Shown here: positions 45,481 to 58,070 of the stretch, in pieces
Position numbering within the stretch: position 1 is the first letter of the stretch
Layout: each line of letters starts with the position of its first letter
Assembly (NCBI RefSeq): GCF_905404315.1
Contig: NC_066297.1
Span: 3,472,001-3,536,000 of the forward strand
Reading direction: 5' to 3'
DNA: 64,000 nucleotides
Source of the DNA: Leptidea sinapis
Lineage: Eukaryota; Arthropoda; Insecta; Lepidoptera; Pieridae
Notes under the pieces: generated by a model
What the model was told of the DNA's origin: nothing
The model's input: only the letters and a program-made list of their open reading frames with translations
Databases searched by the model: none
Program-made: the position numbers and the translations under genes

Positions 45481-46344
45481 TGAATAATAATAATTTCTCA
45501 AAAATGAAACATATGAAAAAACATTATTGTAATACTTAATAGTACGAATTGGAATATGTAACGACAAAAAAATAAAGTATAAAACAGAACGGGTAAATGT
45601 ATGAGTAACAAAAGCCGGTAAACAGTATTAGCGTGTTATAATAATTGAAACTCAAGTTGGGAGTTTGTCATCAATTATTACGATCGAGAGCAAATATCTT
45701 ATTGGAGTAACCTGAACTTTGAATCGCTCGAACGCACTGGACCGGCGGTTATAATTCTAATGTGATTTTTTTTTCATTAAGGAAAAATTCCTTCAAAAAT
45801 TATAAAAAAAAAAACAAGAACAGTCTTCGGTATTTTTTATGAAACATAATTTAAGACTTGAATTAGATTTTGCTAAAAACGTTCATAGTTCGTTGTTTAA
45901 AATTTGGATAATCACAGTACAAATTATCGAGGAGATATATATTTTGAAGTTTCAACGTTGTCAAATATCTGTATTAGTTAAATCATAATAATTATTAAAT
46001 AAAATTTTCTAAGTTTATAATAATTATGTAGTAGGTACATAAAATCGTAGGCGTAGGTACGTCATTTACATCAAAATTTATATAAAATACAAGATAAATA
46101 CTTACTGTAGTTACTTATATGTAACTGAGGCCATAAAAATAGTTTTAGGAATGTTGTCTGTATGACGGTTCGTCTGTTAGTTTGTGCACGCTAATCCCAG
46201 AAACGCTCAAGCCGTTTGAATGCGTTTTTCACGATGTGTCGTTCCAAGTAACGGAATACCCGTAATATTTAGCGTTAATGTCATTGCAATCGGTTTACAA
46301 ACATAAAAGTCAGGTAAATTGAAACAATATCCAGTTAACCCAGA
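45481..46344. other. Unassigned sequence
   Basis: AT-rich. 46140-46320 has the feel of an old Helitron-like end (gttcgtctgttagtttgtgc) but with no clear termini. Confidence 0.35.
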
Positions 46345-46720
46345 CAACATCTTCCAAGAGAGTGAACAAGCAGGCTTGGAAGGCGGCTTCTTCCTTCTGT
46401 GAGCATATTATGCTGCAGAAGTTGGAAGCCGAATGGATAAGAGGTCATCAGTTGTCTTTCAGAGGGTAGCAGGGCGGGGCAGAAGAGGGAGAGGGGTCCT
46501 TCAGGACCTTACAACCCCAACTCCGTCTGGCCGGGCGAGGGCCACTGGTGGACCCTCCAGTGCAATGCCCTGCAAAGATCCCGGAGAACCTCACAAAAAA
46601 GGGGAACTCTATGATTTCGTAGAGGTTTTAGTGGGTATTACCAATATTGGCCAACTTCTGAGTAGAAGATGGTCTAAGTGGTTGGAGTCCCACACTCCCT
46701 ATGCCATATAGTGCACAGGG
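46345..46720 (+). pseudogene. R1-like LINE ORF end and 3' UTR
   Basis: AWKAASSFCEHIMLQKLEAE is the tail motif of lepidopteran R1-type LINEs (..FCE.VM.QKE.AER..). The 3' UTR follows with 'gttttagtgggtattacc', 'gccaacttctgagtaga' and 'ggttggagtcccacactccc'. The frame at 46433-46711 is not the native one. Confidence 0.65.
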
Positions 46721-47475
46721 GTTGTACGTATATGAGGAGGAGCGGCTCGACCGCGGCGGGCACACGCCCGTTCACTCACCCGCGAAGCTCTCAGATTTAA
46801 TATTACGAGTAAATAGCGAGTTTTCTCATGGCTCTGTTTGTCCTTCCAAAAATTTTCGCTAACATTAATTTTCCTTACGAATCGACTGTTGGCTTATTGT
46901 ATTTTTCGCCGATGCTTTTATTAAATTTGCCCTTTTTGCTGTTCGATGTTCGGCACAGGAGGGAGGGCCGCCTAATTATTATTTATACAATTTTACCGCG
47001 GCTTATCGTATAGGTACGTGCCATGACGTAAACTACGACTACTGTTACAAGCGTCTGTTCTAAGTAATGTTAATATTACGTTTTTATGATACAAATGAGC
47101 GAAGTTCCTCGTTATGCACGAGGCTGGGGGTTGCAGTTCGAGCCGCAGGCGAGGGCGTAAATCAGCTGAGTATCTAGTTTTTAGTTTCTAGTTTTTCAAC
47201 AAACTCGCGAGAAAAAACAAAACATGTACTACATAAATCGTTCAATCAAAATATGAAAATTATGGCACGCAAGTATTTTTTTTGAACGCGCCAAATGTAA
47301 CGAGGTGACATATGGCCACAACCTTCTTCAAAAGTATAATTTAAGTGATAAAATGCAAAACATATTTTATAACAACCTATTGTGAACTATAAATAATTTG
47401 ATAATGATAAATGATTTTTGGTTTTTTTGACATTAACACAAACTGTACTTTTTAAATAAAAAAAGCGCAAAAAAA
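46721..47475. other. Unassigned sequence
   Basis: The GC-rich patch 46740-46790 contains a donor-like site on the minus strand (gcgg/gtgagt) without a usable exon. Nothing else. Confidence 0.35.
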
Positions 47476-47613
47476 AGAATGCTGGGAGAATTTCTTGCGC
47501 CACGTCTCTCTTATTCTCTCTCAGACCGAGTATCCAGAATATTAGAAATGACATCAAAAAGAATTGTAAAGAAATCAATTTTGAGAAAATTAAATGCCTT
47601 TTATGCCTTTTTT
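47476..47613 (+). mobile_element. LINE J2 3' tail
   Basis: 'gagaatttcttgcgccacg', 'ttagaaatgacatcaaaaag' and 'ttgagaaaattaaatgcc' match the 3' UTR of the LINE at 5843-6602. Confidence 0.75.
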
Positions 47614-48376
47614 TAATGGTTGTCATGATGCGATTGAGAGATTGAATTATTCGTGACATGTAGCAGTTGTGTTTGAGGTCACAGTGGACTCGTCTTCGAC
47701 CGGTATTGCCCGACGTCGCTCGTGAATACCCCCCTTCCCCTTCCCGTCTCTGCGAGCCCCGCAGCCTCTCACTGTTATCTTTCTGGGCTACTTAACAAGA
47801 GCCGGCTATTAGCGCGCCCGTTGCAGTCATATTTTATCCTATTACGTATCGGTACTCCTCCCCCCCCCGCACCCTCTCCTCGCCACAGACAGACTGCCGT
47901 GCCCGCTCGTCGACATCGGATTCCTATTTTCCTTATTCCACTCGTTATTTACATTCATTCCTCATTCCCACCGATTCTGGCAATAGTTATATAATAAGGT
48001 TATTTGTAGGCCGCGCGCGTGTGTTTGCTCTTGTGTTGTTTAGATACACTCAGCTTTCTGTATTCGGTGTGTGCGTTATATTTTAACTTCTTATAGGTAA
48101 TGCACTATACGAGATTACGTGGCTTCTTGTCACCGCTGGTTCACTTACTCGCTCATGAGTGTCCTTCCAACAAACACCAGGATGCATGTACTTACGGTAT
48201 GCCTAGTTTTATGATATTATGATCTACAGACTATACAAATACATAGGCTTTCGTTTCTATCTTTTCTCAACATTTGTTTCAGACGCAATACACTCTTGTG
48301 AGTTATGAATCTCATGGTATAACCAATTAGATATTTATCTTTAATCTGAAAAATTCTTGTTAAGGCTGAGGTAGAT
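47614..48376. other. Unassigned, with a pyrimidine-rich GC block
   Basis: 47690-47920 is unusually C-rich and GC-rich on the plus strand (runs of C at 47729, 47857). It has no splice-bounded frame. It might be a regulatory block or an untranslated exon; I cannot tell. Confidence 0.35.
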
Positions 48377-48510
48377 TTTCGTGCAATTTTTATCTAGATT
48401 AAACGATTAGCATGGCTCCAACTGTAAAAGTTATGGGTATTTTGTTGAATTTTTCGCACTGTCTATAAAAATTGTAAGTCTGTAGATACCTATATAATTA
48501 TTTTAAATGG
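48377..48510. repeat. Dispersed repeat R19, copy 2
   Basis: See the partner at 19092-19210. This copy carries about 30 extra bases between 'ccaactgt' and 'ctgtctataaaaa'. Confidence 0.6.
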
Positions 48511-48839
48511 TTTCAATTATGCGCTATTTTGGCGATTTATAAGATTATGCTAACGAGTAAAATAAACAATACCAGACTTAACCAGTCGGTATAAATTAGA
48601 AAAAATAAAATACCAAATAATCTATTTCTGTTACTTATTAATTTCTGGAGAGAATACGAAACGTACTTGATTTTAATAGCAAGTGAATTGGTAAAAATAC
48701 AGGTAACTTTATGCCGTAATATGAATCGAGAAAATTGTTCAGGAATTCTTAACGAAATCAGAACGCTTCAGTGAAGAAAAGTGTTAAAAAGTTAAGGAAC
48801 AATGTAACAAGAGCTGAAGTCTTAGAACTACGAGATAGC

Positions 48840-48882
48840 GGGCGGGGTGAGGGGTGAGGGGTGAGGGGCGAGGTGAGGGTGG
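48840..48882 (+). repeat. GGGGTGA tandem repeat, potential G-quadruplex
   Basis: Four successive G4 runs in a 7-bp unit (ggggtga) satisfy the usual four-run quadruplex pattern. It is an isolated G-rich tract in AT-rich DNA. Confidence 0.7.
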
Positions 48883-49044
48883 ACTAGTTTAGTGGCGGGA
48901 CACTCAGGACTGTCATAACTGATGGAGCTCATGAAGCGACACGGTGATGGAGTACAGAGTGGCTGACAATGGGGAGAGGAGAAACAACAAGATACACATG
49001 GCTATATTGTAAATATATAATAATATGTACATATTCGTCTAGAG

Positions 49045-49268
49045 CATAGTTTCTCAACCTTATTTTGCTCACCGCCCACTTTGAGAATATGTTTTTTTCT
49101 AGAGTATTTTCGTGCATTGTTTTGCCTTTTTAGACTATATTTTTTAATCTACCCACGCCCCATCTACGCCATCTAAATGCTCCCTAATTTACTCTGGGTC
49201 TTCTACTGCCCCCCCGAAAGTCTCAAACGCCCACAAGGGGGCGTTATCGCCCACGTTGAGAACATATG
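49045..49268. mobile_element. hAT-type MITE with 8-bp target duplication
   Basis: Ends catagtttctcaacctt and aacgttgagaacatatg are imperfect inverted repeats of the CAGTGGTTCTCAAC kind found in hAT elements. gtctagag (49037-49044) and gtctacag (49269-49276) flank it, an 8-bp duplication with one change. 224 bp, non-coding. The interior retains 'cgcccacaagggggcgtta'. Confidence 0.82.
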
Positions 49269-49429
49269 GTCTACAGATTTGATAGAAATATAAAACTAAA
49301 AATGTATATCCACGAATTATGTCTAAGACAAGGCATTAAATTTTTCATTGTTTAAAAACATATAATCGCGAAAACTATTAATTTGAATTTTATTGAGTAA
49401 ACGGAGCAAAAATACTTATATTGTTGGGC

Positions 49430-49640
49430 AAGAGGGTCACGGGCTGGGGAGTGGTGACTTGGTGAGGGAACCCCATGGACATCCGCGGAACCAGGTGTCA
49501 AGAGATGCGTTGCCGTTCTTGAAGGGGATTAACATGCTTTAACGTCCTTGAGTTGTATCGGTTCTGGAGAACTGCAGCCGGTGATTGATTCCACCAAATG
49601 CCTGTGAGAGGCAAAAAGTTCCTCACATGACTTAATTAAT
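49430..49640 (-). mobile_element. LINE 3'-end fragment (R1/jockey-like)
   Basis: On the minus strand 'cggcaacgcatctcttgaca' and 'gcggatgtccatgggg' correspond to the 3' UTR pattern of the LINE at 34150-34452. The coding end is too decayed to read. Confidence 0.45.
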
Positions 49641-49660
49641 ATTTATATTTATTAAGTGCA

Positions 49661-49801
49661 CAAAAAAAAATGCTGAGAGAGTTTATTGCGCCGCTTCTTC
49701 TCTCTCGGAGCGCCATTTGATTCCGAAGCGGTAGTAGTGTCTAGTATATTAAAAATGACATCAAAAAGAAATCTAAAGGAATTAATTTTAAGAAAATAAA
49801 T
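49661..49801 (+). mobile_element. LINE J2 3' tail
   Basis: 'gctgagagagtttattgcgc', 'aaaaatgacatcaaaaagaa' and 'aagaaaataaatgcctttta' match the LINE at 5843-6602 and the tail at 47476. The minus frame 49652-49879 is a shadow. Confidence 0.78.
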
Positions 49802-50647
49802 GCCTTTTATTGCACAATGCACGGGCGACAACTCTTGCTGTCTGTTAAGCGTACGAAACATTCGAATAGGGATAAACAAGTTCAGTATTGGTGCTATAAA
49901 TAAATCTAATTTAGTTCACTTTATTTCAATACATAATGAAGTTCATTTCGAACCTGTCAAACACAAACTAATCCAAATACAAAATCCGTGAGAATTATTA
50001 AACAATTACCGACAATGAACACTTCAAATTTGTTTATGAATTCACGAGAGGCAATAAGTTTTGTGTGCGTGTTGAAATGCTTACTCGTGTTTGAATACTC
50101 CGAGAACGTTAATACATTATCGAGCGCAGCCGGGCTCAAGAGCCGGGCGGGTCGCGAGCCGAAGGTACTGTTAACTCTCGCAGCGATCGCGCCCAGATGG
50201 AAAAGTTCAAAAAGCTTAGATTTATCGAACGTGAATAAGAAGATTGATGAAATTGAACGAATGAACAAGCAGGGCCTGTAATACACGCGGCATTCACTGA
50301 GGGATCGCTTGAATGAATTCATATACATTTATCGCACTGAACGAATGGCCTTCAACATATCAAGCGAACTTTCACTTACTTATTCATTATAGCATCTTTA
50401 CATAGTTATAAAATTGTTTTGAAACCTTACAAATGAATAATCATAGAACGATACGTTGCGATCACTATTCTTATTTTATCGAACACCCCCGTGATATATG
50501 CGAAAGAAAATAAAGCCCATAATATCTCAACGCAACGCCAAAACTGCGGATTCGAACCGTCCGAGAGAATTTGATCGTCAATTTGAACCAGGAAGCCAAA
50601 TGCAAAGACCTGATATGAGAGCAGTAGCACGGTGAACGGTGACTAGA
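49802..50647. other. Unassigned sequence
   Basis: Plus frame 49988-50281 and minus frame 49957-50328 (123 codons) overlap here. The block 50120-50220 is GC-richer, but neither frame shows a family or splice pair. Confidence 0.35.
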
Positions 50648-50715
50648 ATGGGTGTTAGTTTTTGATTTTCAATAAATCATATCCTATTTTGAATAAAAAT
50701 ATTTGAATTTGAATA
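50648..50715 (+). mobile_element. Jockey-like LINE J1, terminal 68 bases
   Basis: 'gggtgttagtttttgatttt' through 'tttgaataaaaatatttgaa'. It is joined almost directly to an RTE fragment. Confidence 0.75.
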
Positions 50716-50724
50716 GGTTCATAT

Positions 50725-51115
50725 TTGCTGGAGACGCCTCCTAAATGTATCCATCCTCAAAAAGCTTCGTATTAAAGACAGACTATCGTCAATTGTGCAA
50801 CTAAGAATACTGAAGTTCTTTGGTCACGTCTCTAGAAATGAGAACTCGATGGAGAGACTGGTAGTTCAGGGCCAGGTGGAAGGCAAGAGAGCACGCGGTC
50901 GATCGCCAACCCGCTGGATAGACGCCATCACAAAGGCTACTGAGTCCACCATAGTCCAGTGTGCTCGCAACGCCTCTAACCGTCAGAAATGGAAGCACAT
51001 CGCCAGGAGATCTACCGTCAGAAAGGATATTGACCCACCGAACACCCCACCATGTACCTCGTCAGCGCAACCACGACCACTCTGACAAGAGTGTCCGACT
51101 AAGAAGAAGAGGATA
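50725..51115 (+). pseudogene. RTE-like LINE, C-terminal ORF region
   Basis: Reads CWRRLL, then SILKKLRIKDRLSSIVQLRI, LKFFGHVSRNE, VEGKRARGRSPTRW and up to a natural-looking stop at 51085. The same region as 15095-15340 in better condition: open for 97 codons, with only a short deletion between CWRRLL and NVSIL. An AGAAG-rich end follows (51100-51113), as RTE elements end in short tandem repeats. The upstream palm domain is missing. Confidence 0.8.
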
Positions 51116-54100
51116 TTAATTGTTAAATACATACCATTATATAATTGTATTAAGCACGGGATACGACCTATTAAAAACCGTAATAAATGTCTTATGTAAT
51201 AGAAAACAACTTAGTATTCCTGTAGCATAATGTATGGCAAGACTAGGTATTGTAATGAACACGAGTATACTGTACACCTATCATCAAGTGAGTCCCATGC
51301 TCGTGCATGACTGATATTAAAAATGTAACCTGTGTGTAATCTAAGTATAATAATGTACTACAATATGTCACTTTGTACTATAAATCGCAGCGTTTAGGAA
51401 TGTTGTTTATTTAAATTTTAAAGCAACACCAAATAACCTCTTTAAAATATAAAATACGAAATAACTTTCCGCTTAACGTCGAATCGGTTCACATGCAATA
51501 TATCAGAGTGCCCCCCACTTGTCCCCCCCTTCCCCCCCTCCCCGCCGACATCTTAACGTGTGTTTAAAATATCGTTTAGGAGTTTGGTTTGGATCCCGAT
51601 TCCCGAGTCGAGTGTCGAGTGCCACTTATATCTGGATACGTAAATTATGTAAGCGAGCTGTTTCCGGGAGAAGCACGCGGGATGCGGGACACTACTATCA
51701 TTAACCGACCTAACTCCCACAGGTCTTTGTGGCGCTGCTAAAATGTCTGGTAACATTATAATCACATTATAATAACACGTAAAACTTAAATTTGTATGAG
51801 CTGTCTATTCAAAATAGTAACATCACGCGGGAGGGTACCACAGTGTCACGCTTAACATCGGCTCCGTAGAAATTAATTAATAAATACAAAAAAAAAGACT
51901 TTCGAAGAATAAAAAGTGTGTGTGTGTACTTTATGTATGCACGCAAGAAGTTAAACTTTTTTGGCCTAACGAAGCAAAAATCATTAAAATGATTTATTCC
52001 TCGTGCTTTTCTACGTTTGTAAAAAGATCAATATTGTAAAAATCTTGCGAAGATGGCTTTGACAATTAATTATTAAATAATGAATACGACTGTATGACCT
52101 AGAACCCTTGGCCTATCCTAATAATGGACGAAGAAACCAAAAAAAAAAAATAACGAATGTCGCAAACATCAGGAAATTTTAGGAACCAACTTCACCCTGT
52201 TACTTTTGTGTTACAGTGATGCGCGCGCATCTTAAATTTTAGCTCTTATCATTTTTTCATAACGCGCCTAAAGAAATTATATATTTAGTGTGAAGTACAA
52301 AGTGTAAATACATATGAGTTTTACGAAATTGCGATCTTGTACGAGTTTGTTTTCTGGGGAAATACTATGTCAAATTACATACTAAAAACTTATCCCAACT
52401 TACAAACGAGTTAACATTCAGCCAAGTAGATTTAACATCGGAAAAGTTTCCTGTAAAAATGCCTGACGACAAGAGAGGCTTGTCAAACATTTGGTAGGCA
52501 CAAGGCCGTAAGCGTTTTGAAACTCCGTTGATATATAAAAGTGATTATAAACTTTTAATCGATATTATGATAAATGTTATGTTAATTAAAACATAAAATG
52601 GAAATACCCGACGGTTATTGACACAGTAAATGTAAATTGAACATAAAGAAAACCGGTAAAGGGCCGCGGACGGTTACTATAAACACACATAAATCAACAC
52701 ACATTAAATGAAAACATTTTAATTGTACGATATAACTGTGCCGGCAATTAATTGAGTAATAAAAACAGTCAAAGCGGCCGCCGGAAACCGGATACACTAA
52801 ACATGGCTAAACACCGATGCGATTTGATACAACACGCGACAACACGCACACACACACTCCGCGTGTATGAACACACGAACCGGCTACAACGAGATATTGT
52901 GACAGTTGAAAGATAACACCTGGGACCATAGCAGGACTAGTGTGTCCAGAGCCCATATTGTATTTGAACCTCATTAGCAGTGGCGTAGCGTGCCTTGGCG
53001 GGGCCCCATATAAAAATTTGCTTCGGAGACCTTATGAATGGTAATGATTTGTCACAAAAGAAAAAAAAATCTCATAAGATTAAAATAAATATTTATTCAT
53101 CATAATTATCTATCTGTCACTTTTTCCAAAATGTTTATAACCAATTCAAATTAAATATTATACACTCTCCTTGCTTTATTTTCGGCAAGCAGCAAAAGAT
53201 TTAGCCCTGGGGCCCCGTATACATAATTGGTACAGCAGATAGCGTACAGCCACACTACTTCGCTCGTAACTACCTCATGCTTCGACCACGACCAGAACGG
53301 GACACAATTTAAGAAAGATTTGAAGAAGATTCGGGTGAAACCGTGTACCTACTATTGTTTAATGGACTTCCAAATTTTCTATGATTATTTATTGGATAAT
53401 CCGTACAGTTGCTAATTATATGTTTTATATTTATATGTCGTAAACACAACTCAGTAAAAGATAAAAACAATATTCTTGGAATGGATTATTTTACTGTCGT
53501 AGCAATTCATAGATTTCTAACCAATAACGGGATCTGGATTGCATCCGCGTCACATTTCTGTAATTGGGCATAAACAGATCAATGGTTCTTGGGTAAGTTT
53601 TGCTAAAAACAGCTCCTAATTCTCTCCCCGCAACATAATACTCCGCATAACATAATTCACACGAGCTACCAGTTAAGCAGACAGTTTGCAGTTTGCCCCG
53701 TGTTTAAAATTCTTAGCGCGAAGTCACTTAAGCCAATATGCCTTTATCAAGTTTATGAACCGATTTTACGACGCGAGCTTTGCATTAAGCACCCGCCGCC
53801 CGCCTACGGCTCACGAGCCATAAAGTAACACCTCAACCCTACCCGCCTCATATTTACTTACTTACAAACTGATCTTAACTTAATCACTCACCATTTCTAA
53901 GACACCGTTGCCTATCATTAGGTATATTTCTAAGAATAATTTAATCGGGTCACTTCAAGCGCAATAGGCACTTAACTTACATTTACAATTTAAGTTTTAC
54001 ATTCGCCACATTTCGAAACGTTGAAGATTTCTCAGTGGAACAATCTCCGATTTTATACGTTAGCGACTAGATGGGTAACAAGTTTCCAAGTTTGAGATTA

Positions 54101-55254
54101 ATTTGAAGAATTTAAATTAAAATTTTAACAACCACTAAGTTGATTTTTTTTCTGGGCTTTATTTTGCTTGTGTAGATATTCTGAGAGTTATGTGAGACAG
54201 TGAGATTTACCATCTTATATCCTGGTCCTCTCATCTCTTTTTATCATTAAAAATAAACCAGTAATGATCTTATAATGTATAGGAATGAAAGGAACTCTGC
54301 CGGTGCGATAATTTGTGAAATTTACAATATTATAGATTACGAATAGACTAAATAATACTAACCATTAAATGTAAATAAATGAACTCTAAATGAACAGCCA
54401 TTAAGAAGCGGAGTAGCCGTTTAAAGCACAGCTCGGTTAAATGTAACCCCAAGATTAACTGCCAGTCAAACACGTGTAGTTAACTCTAAAATACCGTAAA
54501 GTATTGTTTGGTTTCGTATTATAACAGTTAATTGTGAGCGGGACGCGTTATTTACTACGTCACTGCATAGACCAACTAATTTCATAGACGGAGTAAAAAG
54601 AACACATGAAAGAGTTGTATGTTTTTAATACCTATTGAATATTACGCACTTACGAGAGAGAGCTTGCAAATATAAAAAATAACAATTTTTCTCATTCTGC
54701 TTCAGTAGATGTCAAATCATCAAACAAACTTATCTGCAACAACACCATACGTGACAGTTTTATTACAAGCTGCTATTTAACTAGCTGGGTTAGTTAGTTC
54801 GTTATTATCTGTGGGTCAAATATTGCAACTGGACTTTGAATCTGCTACCCTCGAGGCACTTGTTTGGTCCTTTACATTACTTTTTAGTGCGATTTTATGA
54901 TAGGCAACCAGATTAGCTCCCATATAAAGGAACTCTTTATCGGTCTGAACGACATAAATATATTCAAAACCCTATGATATAGGTTTTAATAGAAACATTT
55001 CGCTGAGAAAAATAAACAAGAAGATACTTAAATTATATAAAAAGAGTACAAGCTCGTAACCAAATTAAAAGAGCAGAAGAGGAATTCAAACTAATTTAAT
55101 TTCTGTAGCATAACCTGTTTACCATAATAAGCCTGTTATTAAAATGTTCATAATTAGGTACGTATTGACAACTAGTTGGATAGCCGACATTTTTAGCAAG
55201 ACTGGTGTTGCTCATGAGTATAGCAGTGGTTTGACTTGCCCTGGGTTTGTATAA
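51116..55254. other. Long repeat-poor stretch
   Basis: Small items only: a mariner-type end (tatggcaagactaggta) at about 51234 without a partner; a C-rich tract at 51511-51545; (TG)n near 51918; (CA)n near 52847; GGGGCCCC twice (53001, 53211). The frame 53227-53415 has no features. No exon found. Confidence 0.4.
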
Positions 55255-55621
55255 CTAGCGGACCCGAAAGACGTTGATCTGTCCATAATAAATAAAATGC
55301 TGTTTTTTATTAATTTGTCAATAATATTTCATAACATCAATAATTATTTCGTTAAATATGCTCCCTGTTATTATAATGATATGGTTTCATAGCAGAACTG
55401 TCAAACCGTGCGTCAATAAATTCTCTCATAGAAAAGATGTCCATACAAAACAAATACTGGAAATAAAAATATTAATGTGGCCTTAATCGAAATAAAAACT
55501 ATCCTATCTCTCAAGTTGGACTTAACTGCACTCCATGAAGTAATCCCCATTAAAATCCGTTCATTAGTTTAGGAGTTCACTGGAAACAAACGTCAGGACA
55601 CTGGATTTTTATATATTAAGA
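55255..55621 (-). mobile_element. Non-autonomous Helitron, family H1, intact ends
   Basis: Element orientation: A/TCTTAATATATAAAAATCC at the start, 'caacgtctttcgggtccgCTAG' then T at the end; 367 bp without duplication. This copy and 8199-8528 define the uninterrupted form of the element at 4725-5505. Confidence 0.72.
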
Positions 55622-56147
55622 TTAGTATCTCATACTTTTCTTTATAATGATTAGAGTATTTATATTTTAACACGCACATAATTCCTTTCATATCTGTTGC
55701 GTCACATACTCCATCTATATATTCTTTTGCCAGAGCGCGAGTGAGACATCTGAGTATACTCAATCGTTAGGCGCATCTTCTCTGATAACTATCTCTACTG
55801 AGCGTTTTATGTGTTACAGTTTTAAATGCTTCTAATAATTAACAATATAAATATGTATTTAAAACGTTAATGCCATTAATTTTATACTACAATATTTTCA
55901 CATTACACAATTATCTTTGTAAAAACTTAATTTTAAATTTACTTGAGTTTGTTGTCTTGCAAATTTTAAATTTTAAATAAATAGTCTATTCATAAAAAAT
56001 AATACGCTTAAAAAGACCGACTTCAAAAACAGTAAAGTATAAAATAACTTAATAAAGATTTAATTTAATATGCCCCTTATGCAAATCTTTAACCTCTAAT
56101 ATTATTAAAATACTATTATTTATATGTACTCTAGCTATTGATAGGGT
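55622..56147. other. Unassigned AT-rich sequence
   Basis: 'aagaccgacttcaaaaacag' at about 56013 resembles a common lepidopteran repeat end, but too little remains to call. Confidence 0.35.
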
Positions 56148-56262
56148 TTAAGTCGGTGCCTGCCCGCTTGGATTGTTTGGTTCTAGACAAAGCTATTCCG
56201 CTCAAAGTCACGCGTGGCGAGTGTAGGTACCTGCTATTACACTTGGCTCGGCACTGACTTCA
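56148..56262. mobile_element. Small terminal-inverted-repeat element (copy 2)
   Basis: Inverted relative to the copy at 3905-4010. Ends aagtcggtgcc and ggcactgactt. The interior 'tgcccgcttggattgtttgg' and 'tcacgcgtggcgagtgtagg' is shared, with about eight extra bases (attccgct). Confidence 0.7.
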
Positions 56263-57803
56263 AACTCCTAAAAAGCAGTACACAAACTATAATAATATCA
56301 TCCACGTAAACGAAAATATTCATAATGAAAAACTACTGAGCCAAGCATGTCAAATTTTGAAGGGACCAAAAATTAATAACAGCATTCCGAATCAAACTAA
56401 AGAAGAATGATGTAAATCGGATCATTAATCTTAGCGTAATCGGTGTACATACATAAAAATAATACCAATTGAATTGAGAACAGCCCCCTTTTAGAAGACG
56501 GATAAAAAGCTAATATAAATATTATATTGTGTCGGCTTTTAAATGTATTGCATTATCATCAGAAAGAGCAATGTTCATCAACTTCCTGAAGCAACCTACC
56601 TACTCCAACTGTTCAACAATTCTTTCGTGCATTAGCCCCCTCGTCTTTTAAATGATCCGTCTACTAAACCCCACTTGACATTCGTCGTAAAACATTGAAG
56701 CGTTTTCACAAAATATTTATGAAAAAGCTATGTTTGTTTGGACAGGCCCCGTCCGCCTGCCGGTTCCCGGTTCCCGGTAATCTCGGCTGGAACAGTGTTG
56801 ACCGCTGTTACGTTTTAAGGATCACTTTTATTGCGCTCGTAGTAGGGCCACACACACACACGCTAGTTTCTATAAGGTACTGTTTAAGACTGTATTTATA
56901 TTTCAGTAAAATGAATTGTTAATCTGCCTTTTTGATCTTAATCGTAGATTTATCCGTGCTAGAAGCCCACGCCGAGTCGGCGACGCTTAATTGTGAAATA
57001 TATGTTAGTTGTATATACATGTATACTTTTTTAGAAAGTTCTGTTTATGATATTATATTAATATAATCTCTATAAATCATACAGTTTGGAAACACGATTA
57101 ATTCTCTTTCCGTAGGTAGATAAAATCAAAAGCTTAAATCATTTATACGTATTTTATACAGGAAAAAAATCGCGAGTGTAAGACGAAGCTTATCACGCAC
57201 ACTAAACTAATATACCTGGCCTGTTTTTAGCGGTTGTCTAACAGCAAGAGACTCTATCTAGCCGTATAAATTATCTTCGTTAGAGATAAAGGGTTACCTA
57301 AGCGTCAAAAAAAAATTAAAACAAACTGCGCGCCACAGAGTGGTCAGGTTTCTCCCTTCCCGCTTCGTCTTGATATCTCTAGAAGCTCAGTGCCCTTTAC
57401 GGGTAAAGGTAGGACGGTAGGTGCGTACCTACATAAGGTTTTGTAATTAAATAATAACATTCATATTGCCTATACTAACAACTAAAAGCAGAGGTCTATT
57501 ACTATGAACCTTTCAAATAGAATGCAATCAGAGAAGACGAATGATTTGGCACGAGTAATAAAAGCCCAAAATAAAGTCTTTTAAAGGGTGGGGAAAAATC
57601 TTTCCGCAAATAGTCACGTATCTGGCTGGTTTTGATGACATTAAAGAAGTATATTAATTAATAAAAAAGAAAGAAATAAGGAAATTTGCAGCTAATTTTC
57701 ATTAATATCACTTATCACAAAAAATCCTCTCTATTCATAATATTACAGATAACATACATATACCAAACGGATGTTTTTTATATTTTATCTGTACCCATGC
57801 TCT
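56263..57803. other. Unassigned sequence
   Basis: GC-richer patches at 56745-56800 and 57330-57430 lack splice-bounded frames. No repeat partner found. Confidence 0.35.
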
Positions 57804-58035
57804 TAAATCCTCTATTAAATATTCTTAAACAGTAAGCTTATTGCCAACATTAAAACACCCAATGTCCTAATAACTATTACATCATCCAAACGAGTGTGGT
57901 AATGAAATTCAGTACAACATTATATCATCCGATTTCATAATAACACTCCTTTGGATGATATTATGGTTACTAGGACTGTCTTTTTTTTTAATGTTAGCAG
58001 CAAGCTATCTGTTTCATAATATTTTAAAGAGGATT
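57804..58035. repeat. Foldback element (family F), copy 1
   Basis: Two arms of about 100 bases (from 'aaatcctctattaaatattc' and back through 'aatattttaaagaggatt') are inverted copies with scattered mismatches, around a short core with 'gaaattcagtacaacatt'. The second copy, 62924-63130, has the same arms in exchanged order. No coding. Confidence 0.78.
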
Positions 58036-58070
58036 CATATTATGGGGTGTAGATAGATAGAGTCTTGCAT

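Noticed and set aside
46740..46800. Donor-like gtgagt on the minus strand next to a GC-rich patch
   Set aside because: The only upstream acceptor would leave an exon of about ten bases.
49957..50328. Overlapping 123- and 97-codon frames on opposite strands
   Set aside because: No domain or splice support on either strand; length alone is not enough in a partly GC-rich patch.
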